Below, in pieces: positions 14,101 to 28,665 of a stretch of DNA of 64,000 bases. The stretch spans positions 32,955,351 through 33,019,350 of the forward strand of contig OX463782.1 in the NCBI GenBank assembly GCA_949825025.1, read 5' to 3'. The notes below the pieces were generated by a model that was not told the DNA's origin, ran no database searches, and saw only the letters and a list, made by a program, of their open reading frames with translations. This stretch comes from Siphlonurus alternatus (taxonomy: Eukaryota; Arthropoda; Insecta; Ephemeroptera; Siphlonuridae). The translations under genes and the position numbers were made by a program. Numbering within the stretch: position 1 is the stretch's first letter; each line of letters opens with the position of its first letter.

Positions 14101-17100
14101 TACATCCAAATATTGTCATTGCTTTGCAAATATATTACAGTAATAATTTTTAAATAAAACAACAAAGCAGTCATCTTTATTTGTCAAGAGTTATTTCTGA
14201 ATATTTGATCTGGTAAAGCTGCCAAGTTAATTCTAACCCAAGGTAATGAGAAACAAAAATACAGCGCTCAAAACTTATACAAACATTTTTTTACCTTGGC
14301 TGATAATAGTATTGTAAATTGAATTTCACTATGGGCATTTACAATAGGCAACACTTAACCTGCTTTGTTTTGGTGCCTAACAATGGGGTACTGACCGGTA
14401 TTTGAGTTAGCAATACTAATCAAAAGTACTGTGAATTCTATGAAGAACGAGCCCTATTAGAGCATTTTACGACAATTTACTGATTTTATATGAATTTTTA
14501 AAACTTTTTTGATGACGTCATAGCATTGAATCTTAATAAATGGGAAAATGCATCAGTTAACATATTTGCTAAAATGAAAAGTTATTGAGGTAGGAATTTG
14601 AAACCTTCATTATCGTGATTCTAGCACCTAAAAACCTCGCAAATTAAGTTTTGGTTACATTTCAATATTAAGTATGGGATTTGCATGGTAATGTTAACTG
14701 ATCTATTTTTCCATTTAAGATTCAATGCTTTGGCGTCATTTTTGAGAGGTTTTAAAAATTCATATAAAATCAGGAAATTGTCGTAGAATGCTGTAATAGG
14801 GCTTGTTCTACATGAAATTCTCGTGCCTTTTGAAATATTGACAAAAACTTGCAACTTTTTTTTTTTGGTCAGTATCCCATTTGCCTAACCTCGAGGCGAG
14901 ATAATATAAAAAGTTGTAAATTATTTGAGTGTACCAAACAAAAACGTATAGGCATTCTGAGATGACGATCAAAATTAGTGCAAAATTATTGGTACATTAC
15001 ATACTTTTTATATCATTATTCACACTTAATTAAAAATGAAAACAATAAACCGGTTTTATTGAATATCATGTTTATATTACTGTTATAATAACTTATATGA
15101 TCGTATTAATAAATAAAAATAGTTATAAAAGTAATGTATCGTATGAGTATATATACTAAGTTTACAATAGAGTTATAACATGTATGAATAAGTTGGTTTA
15201 TTATGCAATGCATGCAGAGCAATTGACACCACTTGTACATAGCAATATATTTTTATCTCAGTACATCGCATGACTTCATCGCACTGACTCTAATGATCCT
15301 CGTCAATAACATATGGAGCTCTAATTTTATTACTTCAATGATGTACCGGTACATTTACATCATCACATATTATATAGTTAAATCAAATTGAAGACTGTAC
15401 CCGGAAGTGGAAGGATTCTGGACTTAAAATGAAATTTGAAATTTTTATAATTTAAGATAGAGGTTTAACATCATACTTAGAAATTTCTCATCGAAATTAT
15501 GAATGTAAATATAAATTGTAAGTACAGAATAATTACACTTCCGGGAGTAATTTTGTATTAATGTAACTATATACGAGTATTCTTAGTTACCAAACCAGGT
15601 GTTAATTATATTTTCATCAAATTTCATCATTCATTATAATGTGTAGCAAAGTGAATAAATATATTTGCAAAGTAACTTTATCTGTTTTATTACAAGAAGA
15701 CTCAAATGAAATTTTAGTTCAATTATTTAAAAACTTAAGTATTTAAATTACATGATCCCAATTCACCAAAATGTAAATCGAATTTTAGATTAATGTTGTT
15801 AGTGTAGCACAGAAACTTAAGGTCGAGAGAGAAGCCAGCAAGCAGCTAAGTAAATATGCAGTCAGTAGTTACGTGATTCAAGGTAACATAATCAATAGGA
15901 GGTAGTGCGATGTTATTTACAAATTTATCAGTATTGAATGTCGAACTTAACATTGGAATAGCTTTATGTTAAATGATTAAAGATATTAAATTAAGAATGT
16001 ATTTCTTCGAGGAAAAGTTATAACAATTCAGAATGTCTATTTTTGTATTTACGCCTTGGCAATAAAATTCTTTCGAATTATTTTAATCTATTTTAGAAAT
16101 CAAACATTAGATAGTATTTTCGATGGATAGTTTGAATTTATATGCAAGGTTCGTCGCCAGTAAGTTTAGTGGACGTTTCTGTTCTCCATTTCAATGAGGA
16201 AACTAATTTAATTGCTTCTCGTAATTAAAGGTGAAGTTAAAAAATATGTTTAATTTGTAATAAAATTTCATATTGAAAGGAATTGTACACTCGTCGCCTC
16301 GGAAAATTTCCCTTTGCGGTCTTGCTAATCACCATGCCTCGTAAAAATAACACAGGGTATGGTGATCAACAAGGCTGCAAAGAGAAATTTTCCAAGGCGA
16401 CGAGTGTACATTTAAGTCAATAGAAAATGTAAATAACTGTATCATTTCATTCTGAGGGTGGCAACTTCTTCAGTACCAAAATAATGCAGTAGGAAATGGC
16501 TAACAGATAAACTCCCATAGTTTAAAATTGCCTAACTTCAGGGTGAGATGAAATAGCAAGGTGGACATTTTGAGTGTACACATTGAATTCAATAAAGAGC
16601 CAAAAATTTTGTAGACTATATAATAAAGGGAATTACTTTTTCTACGCACGAGCGTTTATTTATTTTCCTCAACTTTATAAAATTGCCCTTTGATTATGTA
16701 TCCACAGACTTTTTCTTAAAGTGCAAGATGTATTCACCGCATATTTTTAATGTTTTAGATTTCAAAATTTAAAATTGTATATTTTCTCTTAAAGGCATAC
16801 AGGCCTCAAATTAAAAATTAGGCAGTCACAGAGAATTGCTTGAGTTAACAATCAACATTTAGATAACTTTTTCCATGCGCGATGCAGCTGCATGAGCGGG
16901 GGATGCAGGTCCTTGATGACGTCAAAATGACGTCAAAAAATATGGCCGCGTATGTATGGTTGTGCGTTGTGACGTCATTTTGACGTCATTAAGGACCTGC
17001 ATCCTTACTTTGCAGCCCCCGCTTATGCAGCTGCATCGCGCAAAGAAAAAATTATCCGAATGTTGATTGTCAACTCAAACAACTCTCTGTGACTGTCAAA

Positions 17101-20100
17101 TTTTTAATTTGATGTATGCCTTTAAACATTAAGATATTCATATTTTTTTCTACCAATTCAATATTTCATCTATGGTGTACCTCCATGATTATTAATACCT
17201 TGTAAATAAATTCTATAATATACAGAAGCATGCACAATCAAGCATCTGCGTTACAATTAACACTGTCACATTGATCAGCATAGAAGAGCGTGACACCCAC
17301 CACGAAGCATTAGCCGTCATCAAGCTACAGCGAGCAGCACCATCAGTCACACCGAATTAATCCACTCAAACGTACACAATGCACCTCCACAATCGACCGG
17401 AATAATAAAATTTTCTACACTATTTTCATCACCCAACTAAAAAGATTAAAAAAAAAAAATGTTGCAAGTTATTTATAAACTATACGTATTGTTTTGTTTG
17501 TCAACGTGTTAGAAGAACAAAAAATGAAATTGGTAAACGCTATCTGGAGCAAAAATAGAAATTATGCAAAGTATTAGAAAAAAAGAACAACGTTTTTATT
17601 TTTATAATTGAAAAATCCATTAATGCTCTTCTGATAAAGATGTCCCAAACAAATGAAAAACTGCTGTAAAATGTAGCCACAAGGTTTTGACCCTTCATAT
17701 GAAATTGCAATCACATTTATTGAAAAGAGTACCTTTGTCCTCCCTGTTCAGAATTATTTTTGTTTATCTTGTTTTTAAAATATTAATTATTATCTTGAAG
17801 AATAGTATGTGATCTGTAGCGGCCGACAGGGTTAAATAATGTAACCTTGGCTGGTACAAAATTCTGTATTAAATATAACAATAAAAAAAAAATGATCAAA
17901 TTCAAATGAGGTTAAAAAATAGTGTGCTGTCAGCTCAAAAATTGTCTTTAATTTGTAAAAACTGTACACTCCTTTCCAAATATTTCCAGGCCCTTATTTC
18001 ATTTACTTAACTTACAGAGCGAATCAGAATTTGGAAAATGTTATATTTTTTAATTGACGTTGAAATTACCTCTTGAAAGAGAAAGATGCATAAATTTTTT
18101 TAGAAATAACATAAGAGTCTGGAAACTTATGTGTAAAGGTGTATAGATTTCATTTTTAGTTGAATTAATTTGAAAACCCAAATCTATCTAATTTACTTAC
18201 AAAATAATTATTTAATTGAATTAATTTGAAAACCCAAATCTATCTAATTTACTTACAAAATAATTATTTAATTGAATTAATTTGAAAACCCAAATGTATC
18301 TAATTTACTTACAAAATAATTATTTAATTGAATTAATTTGAAAACCCAAATCTATCTAATTTACTTACAAAATAATTATTTAATTGAATTAATTTGTAAA
18401 CCCAAATGTACCTAATTTACTTACAAAATAATTATTTAATTGAATTAATTTTGAAAACCCAAATCTATCTAATTTACTTACAAAATAATTATTTAATTGA
18501 ATTAATTTGTAAACCCAAATCTATCTAATTTACTTACAAAATAATTGTTTAATTGAATTAATTTGTAAACCCAAATCTATCTAATTTACTTACAAAATAA
18601 TTATTTAATTGAATTAATTTGAAAACCCAAATGTATCTAATTTACTTACAATCTTTCAAGTAGACTCATATCGCTAAAAACTCCAGAGTCTAATTTTTCA
18701 ATCTTGTTGAAATGAAGGTATCTTTTGATGCATGAAACAATACAAACATAGACTTAACTAAAACGTATATAACAAAATACAAACATAGACTTAACTAAAA
18801 AGTATATAAATTTTATAACACTTCTCTCACATACAACGTTGACATAAACCCCAAAATTTGCAAATCAGCGTCATTCAGCGAACAAGGCAACAGCAGCAGC
18901 AGCAGCACAGTAAACACGTTGAACGTCCTATGAAGCATATATTCATAGTTCGTAATAAAACAAATTTGAATTAATTTAATAATTATTAAATAAATAATTA
19001 AATTGAAATGTATATAAAGTTTTAGTACAAACATAATGCTTCTTGTAAAATATAATTTACTTACAATCTCTCTAATGAAGGTAAATTAGAGAAAGTGCCG
19101 GGGTGAATCTCAACTAGATCGTTAAAGTGGAGGTACCTGCAAACAAGAATATTACACTCATGGGGGAAAACTTCTGCTTACATGTATGAAAATGTTTTGA
19201 GTGCGTATTTTTTAATGAAAATTTTCTCGTGTTTGATGTTTAAATTTTCGAGTATCACTTACTGTTAGTTCTTTTTTTTGTTTATTTAGGATATTACATG
19301 TAAATATGAACTATGTACTCTATTATAGCTGAGTAGATATGAAAAATAGATATGGATTTAAATTCTGAAAAGAAAAAACTATAAATCTGTATTTATAGAC
19401 TGCGATGTGTGTGTATATATATTATATATGTATATATTATATATTATATATTAAAATAAAAAATTTATTATTTACATAATTTTAATATTTTGTATATACT
19501 CGAGCAGTACAGTATACCAGCTATTCTCTATATTTATTATTATTTATACTCAAAGGATAATACTGTATTACTAGCACAGGCTGAAAATCTTAATGTACAC
19601 ATTGGGATATTTCGAATGTTTGCTCTGGAGTAGCTAAAAAAAAAAAAAAAAATGCAGATCTAGATTTGTAATTTTTAGAAAGATAAATAAGAATTTAATT
19701 CATAATATCATATAATAAGTAATACTGATAATATCTATCCAAAAAGAGCTCTGTAGAGACAGAGAAAGGGTAACTTTCGTGGTGTCATTAGTTGTATATT
19801 GTGTATGAAGGTATTTTCTGTATATCCTTTTTATAGATTTAAAAAAAAAGCAGTTAAAAAGAAAAATACAAGCTATTGCTGCGCTCCGGTAAAATCCAAT
19901 TTAAAAAATATCTGTAACAGTTTTCAATACAAAATTTATTTAGTTGGTGATAAAAAGGACTTGCAATACATGAAAAGATTCTGATTTTTTTTTTAGTATA
20001 AAACCTATTTTCTTTTTAATTTAAGAGCACAAAAATTTAAAATGACAATAAATAAAAGTCAATAAAGTGTACAAAAATCTTATTAAATAAATACTAAAAT

Positions 20101-22089
20101 AGATTTTATGTCATCCAATGATCCAATATAGTCACTTTTTAATCGCATTTTATCTAAAAAAAGGTTAATATTTTATGGTATAAAATATAATATATTTATA
20201 TTAAAAGTTTTTGAAAGAGAAATTACTAAAAAAAATATTATACACTTCAGCAAATTTAAGATTACTTCTAGACGTGGAAGCATTTGAGTTTTTCAAGTCT
20301 TGAAATTATGTTCATTGTTAAAGCGGTGATATAAATAACATAACATCAAATTTTAAATTTGTAAAAGGAATCTTAAATTTTTTAAACTGTATAATAGAAA
20401 AAAAAATCAATAATCAGTAGCGGCGTGAGAAGAGCTCATCAATTTGTATTGTTGTGACACAGTATAGGGCGGCAACAATGATGACATATTAACAATTGAA
20501 ATCTGTTTTCATTGAGTTAGCTAATGACACGGACGTGTGCAAGGGGAAATGAGCGAAAAGGAAACATACAACAGAACAAGTAACAACAAATTATCCTCCC
20601 TCAAAAAAATTATGTCTATTCAAAAGTTAACGTGTTACAAGAGCTGTAAAAAGAAATTATGTTAAACAACAATAGCAGCAACATAAAATATTGTTATTAA
20701 CAAAGACATTGCAGTGCATATATCTTAATAATATAATTTAAAATGATTATGGTTAATTTCATTTTAAATTATCTTCTCAGCCAACACAGCATGCTTTTGT
20801 TAAGACGAAATTTAATATAAATTAATAAACAAAATGTATTAATGCTGAAATTATTTCAATGAGCAGAGATTTTTTTTTTCTAATCATATCATATATTTAA
20901 TTATTCTTATAAAATCTAATAACCATGATAATATAATTTACAATATCACAAAATATGATTTCTCTTGGAAAGTCTTGTATATGGTAGGTGGACCTAAAAT
21001 TAATCTCTTTTATCCATATTTGGTATATCTGAATATAATAATAATTATTCATTTACTTTGTATAACCCACGCCCCATGCATCGCCATATGGTGATGATGA
21101 TACACACTGACTGAATGAAACAAAGATAGTTTTATGCGTGACCACATTGTCATTACTCAAAACAAACCCGCGTTTCCGTATTATAAAATACAATATATTT
21201 GTAAACCCTGGGGAAGGTGTATACTTTTTTTTTGCACTCATTTCAGGTCGATTAAGTGCAGAAAGTATATACATTGGGCAAGGTTATGAACAGACCTATT
21301 AAAAGGACTATAATAGTTTACGTTTATTAATATTCAATATTTTGCATAGAATAATATTAATAGAGAATGGTATATACTTTATTATTAATTTTAAATATAA
21401 AAATTCCAAAAATGTCATAGATTATTTCTATAATTCAGGTCATAAATATTAATAATCAAAATAATATCTGTATGTTATTTGCAAAATATTGAACTTCAGT
21501 AGCATACACTATATAAACTAAAATTAAATAATATTTTCCCCAGAGAAAAAGAGGAAAAAAAAAACTTTTGAACAAATGTGTGAAAAGCAAAGTTTTTTTT
21601 AAAAAAAACATCAAACTTTTAATTTGTTTTTTGTTTTTCTACAGGAAATTTTAATTTACTTATTTTTTTTTTTATGTTAACTTTATACAGAAAAAAGAAC
21701 AAACTGAATGAGTGAAAATAACGAAGTTATAATACCTAGCTTTAGTAACAAGGTGTTTTGTGTTCTGTATAGACGCGAAACATAAGGAAAACAAACAAAT
21801 TCTCGTCGGTGTATACAACCATAATAGCAGGTGGTAGGGTAAAATACTCACAATTGCTCGAGCTTGTTCAGACCGTGGAAGACTTTCCCTTCTATCTCAC
21901 GTATTCTGTTCTTGTACAGGTACCTAAAGAAACAAAAGATGGTGTAATTACTAAACAATTAACCACAATGTAGTTTAAAACTAAAAGCACAAAATAAATG
22001 GTTCACAATATACAAAAGCAGCTTCTCTGCTATCATCTGCTCTGCTCTCTCCTCTCACTCTCTCTCTCTCTCTCTCACTCTCTTCTCTC

Positions 22090-22126
<37 letters not shown>

Positions 22127-22167
22127 TCTCTCTCTTCTATCTCTCTCTCTCTCATCTATCTCTCTCT

Positions 22168-22198
<31 letters not shown>

Positions 22199-22215
22199 CT
22201 CTCTCTCTTCTCTCT

Positions 22216-22250
<35 letters not shown>

Positions 22251-25200
22251 ATCTCACTCTCTCTCTTCTCTCTTCTCTCTCTCTCTTCTCTCTCTCTCTT
22301 CTCTCTCTCTCTCTCTCTACCTCTCTCACGTAATTCTGGTAACCCATTTTAGTTCCTTCTTCTTTTTTTTCAGCTAAAATAAGTATTATTGAATTGAAAA
22401 AAAAAAATACAATGATAAATGCTATAAAATCAAGAAAATATGAACGTGTGAACATGCAAGTACACGCACGTACGTACATACAATAGAGTATCGTCCTCAA
22501 TTTTTTTTATTGCAGAAATGGATAGAGGGTGCAAAGTTATGCTTTACCCTGATTTTTTTTTTCAGATTTTTTAGAGCCTGGGAAGTTATATTTTTAAAAA
22601 ATTATTGAAAGTTCTTTTTGTGACGTCACGAGACGCCGCTCCTTAAGAAAAAGATAGGACTTAACGCCGCGTGACGTCAAAAAAAGGACTTTCAATAATT
22701 TTTTAAAAATAGTTCCCGGGCTCTAATATATCTGAAAAAAATCAGAGTAGCATAACTTTTCATCCTCTATCCATTTCTGCAATAAAAAAATTGAGGTCAA
22801 TACTCCATATAGGAAGAGTAAAATTTTAAAAGCAAAAAAAAAACAGTAAAAGATTTTTTACTGCAGTTATAAGATTTTTTTTTTTTTTTAAGTTATGATT
22901 CACATCATGAATACTTTTAAATTAATTAATTTTCTCATCAAATAAAGTGTGTGTAAAAAATGTAAACAATGTGTATTGTAAATTTAAAAGTGTAATATCG
23001 CTTGGAAAAAGTTAATATTTTTCTGTATTAATTAAATACTTTTTTAATATTGCCATGTTAAAAAAAAATGAACGTGGATATATAATATTTAATGATTAAA
23101 ATTTTGTTTACACAAGTCAAGCTCTATGAAGTTGTTGATGTAAACAATGTTTTCAAAAGATTATTTCATATCTGTTTTATCTAAATTATTTTCTATGTCT
23201 TTTGTTGAACTTCAATAGAGCGAGGGTTACTTTTTCTTCACTTTAATCATGATTGATAAACATCTTCTTTTTAGGAAACCTTTTACATCGCACTTTTTCT
23301 ATTCACTCCCTGTACGTTGTGACTTGGCTCCTTGTAAATAAATTGTAGTGAACGTCACTTTCATCCTCCGTGACTTTGGGCGGGAGATTTCAAACAACAT
23401 TTTCCCATTGTTGTATGTCACATATGTGATGTATTGTCATGGAAATTTATCTTATTGTGACGATAGAGAGAATTTTTAGAGGCAATTATCTTTTATTTTA
23501 ATGAAAAATTTAACTAGCTTTCTATAGTTTTTCATCAGGTTATAAATAAAAAAAATCAATAATCATGGAATGTTCTGCGTTGTTATTAAAACACCATAAA
23601 ATGAATTAAAATATGTTAAATTCCGATGTATTATTTTATCAAATGCGATGGATATTATCAAATTTACAATAAATTGTTGTAAATTTATGAATTTCATTTA
23701 TTGCTAACAAAATTTCATAAATATCTGTAGTAATGTGATATTAAAATCCAGTAAAAAAAAAATTTTTTTTGACAAGTTATTCATATAAAATATTAATATG
23801 AACAATTAATTAAAGATCTTTTTGCCGTGAGCTTGAAAGTAACTGACGTCAATTTTGATGTTCTTCATGGCAGCTTCATGTACCTGATTACTTTTGGTAA
23901 GTGAATAGTAATGTAAATTTGAACATAATTTGATATAGTTATCTTAACATTGCTTTTCTTCAGTCATGTAATATTACATTCTTATATATAATTGAGAATA
24001 TGTTTCCACTTCAAAGACCCCGATATCATGATGTGTACTTGAATGTTGTACTCGTATCGCGCGCATGCATCGCAGTTAGTTTGGGCGCAGGTGGGCTGGC
24101 CGGGCGGGCTGTGATGTGCATCAAGGTGGGGCCAGCTTTCCACTCCACAACACCCGCGATCGTCCGCCTTGTATATAACCGACATCAGCAAAGCTTCTAC
24201 GTTACTATTGTTTGGTATATTTATAGTATATTCATTAGTCGGGTATTCATAAAATAGTGTTTTACTATCGATATAGTACACATTTTTAATGTCAAGTTAG
24301 CACGTACCAAAATATTGTTGCTGAAACTAAATCAATACAAAAAAAAAAAAAAAAAAAAATGTATTGTGAATTCTCTTAAATTGTTAAGAGTATACGTTGT
24401 TGTTTTTATTTCAAGAATATCTCAAATGAATTTGAATATCAAAATTAGAAACAAAAAATATATAAATATATAAAAAAAAAGAAAAGTTATACATTTCATA
24501 GCATAAAATATAGCAACAAACATCTTGGTATTAGATACAGTGACCTTAATTATTATTGTATTCAAGATGCTTATATATATGGAGTGAGTAGTTTGTAGGT
24601 TTTGTGTTTTTAAAAGCCAATCTAACTATTGAAGTCAATATTATACGTATATATATATATATGACACTGCGAGGTTTAGATTCAAACAACATAAGCCACT
24701 TGAAGTAAAGTTAGTTTGCAACTGCACTTTGTTGAAATTTAAAACACCACAAATACAAACAACACAGGAATTGGGAAGTACAACTTTTTTTTATAATTTG
24801 TTAACTGTACAAATAATAAAGTTGGTATTATGATATAATGTGGTTCGTTGCTCTCTTCCCTTTGACAAAATATTGTGTGTCAAGTATATACTTCATCTCC
24901 CCATGAAAGTCTGCTTATAGGGGTCGTTTCTTCGTGCGCATATATAATTATTAAAATTTTTCACTTCAACACGAAAGAAAGTTGAGGGAAAAGAAGAAAA
25001 AACTCTGTCAGTATGAATTCTGTAACATGTAAAAATTATATACAATTGTACTGAAATAAATAAAAATTAAACATGACAGCTAACAAAATGTCATAAGTTA
25101 AAATTTATAAGTTAAAAAACAATTAATTTTACTGATGTTAAATTTGTATGAATACAATTTATAAATGTCACACTATGTCTATTTAAACATGATATAAAAT

Positions 25201-28200
25201 ATATTTAAAAAAAAAAACTAACTCAATGAATGTCAACGTAATAAAAAGAACATAAATTTTTTAGGACTTATATTATTTGAATATACAATGTGATATCGAG
25301 TGTTTTATTACAAAGAACGAGCTTAATAAAAGCCTTCTGTTGCTGCTTGCTTTTGTCATACTATAGTTTAATAAATTTAACAATACTCCAGGAAGTATGA
25401 GTAAAAATGTTAACTTTTCAGATTTTAATATTAAAGTTTATAACTTCGTAAATTTAAATTTTTTGAGAAATTTTAGAAATTATCTCTTCAAATCAAGTGA
25501 AAATTCTTCTGTTTCCGGGTGAATCTTTAATTTGATTGAAGTGTATATAAAGAGTTTTGAGTGACGTATCTAGAGTGGGGAGGTTAAAATGTTTGACAAT
25601 ATGTTCTTCATCTTGCTCTATGTCACGTCTAATTACTAATGATTTACAATGGACTTCAAAAACATCATGTTAAACGAAGCGAAAGAAAAATGACTAGTAA
25701 ATTTTATATCTCTTGTAATGTTACACTCACTCAACTTTCAATATATAATATAATAATTTTTTATATAACGTGTTATGGTTCATATAACTAAATTGTATAT
25801 GTAAAAAATTTGATATTTTTTTTTAATTTGTTTCTACAATAATTTATTCTTATACTTAATATTCATACATGAACAACGATGTTGTAAGATTTGTAAACTA
25901 ATCAAATTTAGTCGGAGAATACGTACTGCACCAAAATAGGACATGTCCCACCTTTTACTTTTTATAACAAATATACTTTGGGACACAATAAACATTATCT
26001 GTAGATGTTGAGAAACATTATTAAATAGTAAAATTAAATGGAGGAGTGGTTGACATTTTTTTTTTACTGTTATTGCGAATCTCTGTATTTTTATCTATAT
26101 ATTGGAGCTTCAGCAAATCAAACAGTCCTGTCATTGCTCACAGGGTCGGACTGGGCTCAAAGGGCCTACTGAACAAACAGGTGTACGGACCCATATCAAG
26201 GGCCTACTTGACCCTGTGGGGGCCTAGTATTTTTAACGTTGTAGGGGTCTTCCAGCCGAGGGGGCCTACTGAGCGATCGCTCACCAACTCTTATGGCCAG
26301 TCCGAGCCTGGCTGTTCGAGAGATGCGGGAGTTTTACTAACAGGTTGAAATAAAGTGGACTCGTTTTGTGCTGAGGTCTACCCCTTTATTAATAATAATA
26401 ATCTATTATTAATAATAATAATAATAATAATATTAATCTAATAATCTATTAATCTATTAATAATAGATTTAATATACTTTACCTTCTTTTGCTGGTTCAA
26501 AGTAAAAACAATTTATTTATATAATGAAGACTTAATTATCATAAGAAATATTTTGTCATAAGGTTGTTTTATGTTGAAAATAAGAAAAGAAACTGACCTT
26601 TGGTATATAAATTGGAAATATCTCGGCACGTCAATGACTTATAATTAATAACAAACATATCTTACATTTTTTATTTTGTTTCTATACTGTATGAGTTATT
26701 GCTTGACATAATATTATCTTCTTACTTGCAATATTCTTTATAGCCAACTATTGAATGATTTTTCTGTATCTTTAGTATATTGCCTTTTTTATATATTAAA
26801 AGCTCTGATGTTTTTTATGTTGGTCACAATAGATCGATGTTGTTTACTGAACCTTATACTGAAAACATACATAATCCTCTGGATACGAGAGGTAATCTAT
26901 TTCCTCTTCTAAGTTTCTTTTTGCAGAAAATACAAAGTTAAAACATTTTTATATTTTTCAATTTACTTTTGTATATTGAATAGTATAAAAGTTATATATT
27001 TTGATTGAAATATATGTCAATCTTCAAGATGACTTAAAATAAAAAGTTGATGTTTATTTCTTTAGCTGCAGGAGATTTGTTGCTGTATGAGACCGGACTC
27101 TTGACGGCAGTTTAATCTGTCACCGTCTGAACTCAAAAAGTCGATCTCGTGGGCGAGTATTGACTCAAGATCCTCCGGCAGCACTTACAATTTGTCTCAA
27201 AGCTACACAAAAGTGTTTTCCCAATTTGTGCTGGTCTAACTAGAGTGCTAATTTTAAAGAACCCCTTTTATTGATTAAATGGAATTCAATTGAAAATTCG
27301 TGAATAAAAGAAGAAAAATATATCAAAGTTTTGTGAACCGGAATCGTCTAATGTTTTTGTGACGTTAAAACTATTCATTATTTACTAAACATTAAAATTT
27401 GAAACGAATTTTGATCATGGTACGTATTATTTTGAAATAATACAATATAATAATATTTTGATACAATTAATTATAGACATAAAGCATATATCGTCCCTTG
27501 TCCGCAATAATGAGCTATCTGCTTTCACAATCTCGTTGCAATAATGAGCTGTCTGCTATTTCAGGTGAACGCAATTATGAGCTGTAAATCGATACAAAAT
27601 AAGGCTCATAATTGCGCTCACCTGAAAGAGCAGACAGCTCATTATTGCAACGAGGTCGTGGAAGCAGATAGCTCATTATTGCGGACAAGGGTATATTAAT
27701 TAAACTCGTACTATGATAAAGTATACCATGTAGTAATGTAATATAAAATTTCCCAATTATAATACCATATTATAAAATGTATAGTTAAATTACGAGCATT
27801 TGAATTAAATTAGACATTCAGACAGTATTTAATTAAGTGCTATATTTTGTTCTATGAACGTTATAACTGTATACATTACACCTTCATTATACCACCACCT
27901 TATGTCTAATTACATTTTACTTATTGTTAGTAAAATAACTTAATTAAATAACTTAGCTCTAATACAGTGAAATAATCTGATTTGAATAAACTTTGTACAG
28001 AGTTTAAACAGAGTTTAATTGTACCCTTACATATTAAGGGGCATTCTCAAAGCCTTAAGGCCACATTTAAGGCTCAATAATTTAAGACCAGAAATTTTGG
28101 GTCTAAAAAACACGTCTAAAATCAAGCTTTAAATTATCGAGCCTTAAATGTGGCCTTAAGACTTTGTGAATGACCCTTATTATGCGTTAATTGTGGCTTA

Positions 28201-28588
28201 ATTCCTTTCTTTGGGGATTTAAATTAAAAGAGACTTTAGCAATGCGATTTAGTAGTTCATTTAGCTCCTAAAGAATGCATTAGTTTTATCTCTTTCTCTT
28301 TTTTACTACATGCAATTAAACCCTTAGTTCTTTAGTTCCCAAAGTATTTTTTTAAACTCTTATATGAACTGTCGTAAATATTAAGAAACTTAATTAAAAA
28401 AATTGAGTAAAATGACTACTTGCATCAAGTATCATCATAGAGAAAAATGCATAAAATTTGTAATTTTTAAAAAATAAAATTATATTGATACTGTATTTTA
28501 AAGAAAAAGAATTAAATATGATATATTACTTCATAAAATTAATTCAAAATTAGAAAGTTTATTTTAAATTAATGTTTTAAATAATTTA

Positions 28589-28665
<77 letters not shown>

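Larger units (their letters stand above)
13927..18649 (-). other. peroxidasin intron, repeat-bearing
   Basis: Contains palindromic elements (14381-14883, 16284-16410, 16790-17124) and, at its start, the 56-bp tandem array (18160-18649). The remainder is AT-rich without coding signals. Confidence 0.8.

Noticed and set aside
21998..22333. Open frames through the CT repeat at 22.0-22.3 kb
   Set aside because: Low-complexity Ser/Leu translation of a microsatellite; not a gene.
23982..24281. Minus-strand ORF with [19 protein letters not shown]
   Set aside because: GC-rich and cysteine-containing, but no splice signals in a fitting phase and no recognisable domain; not the missing LRRNT exon.
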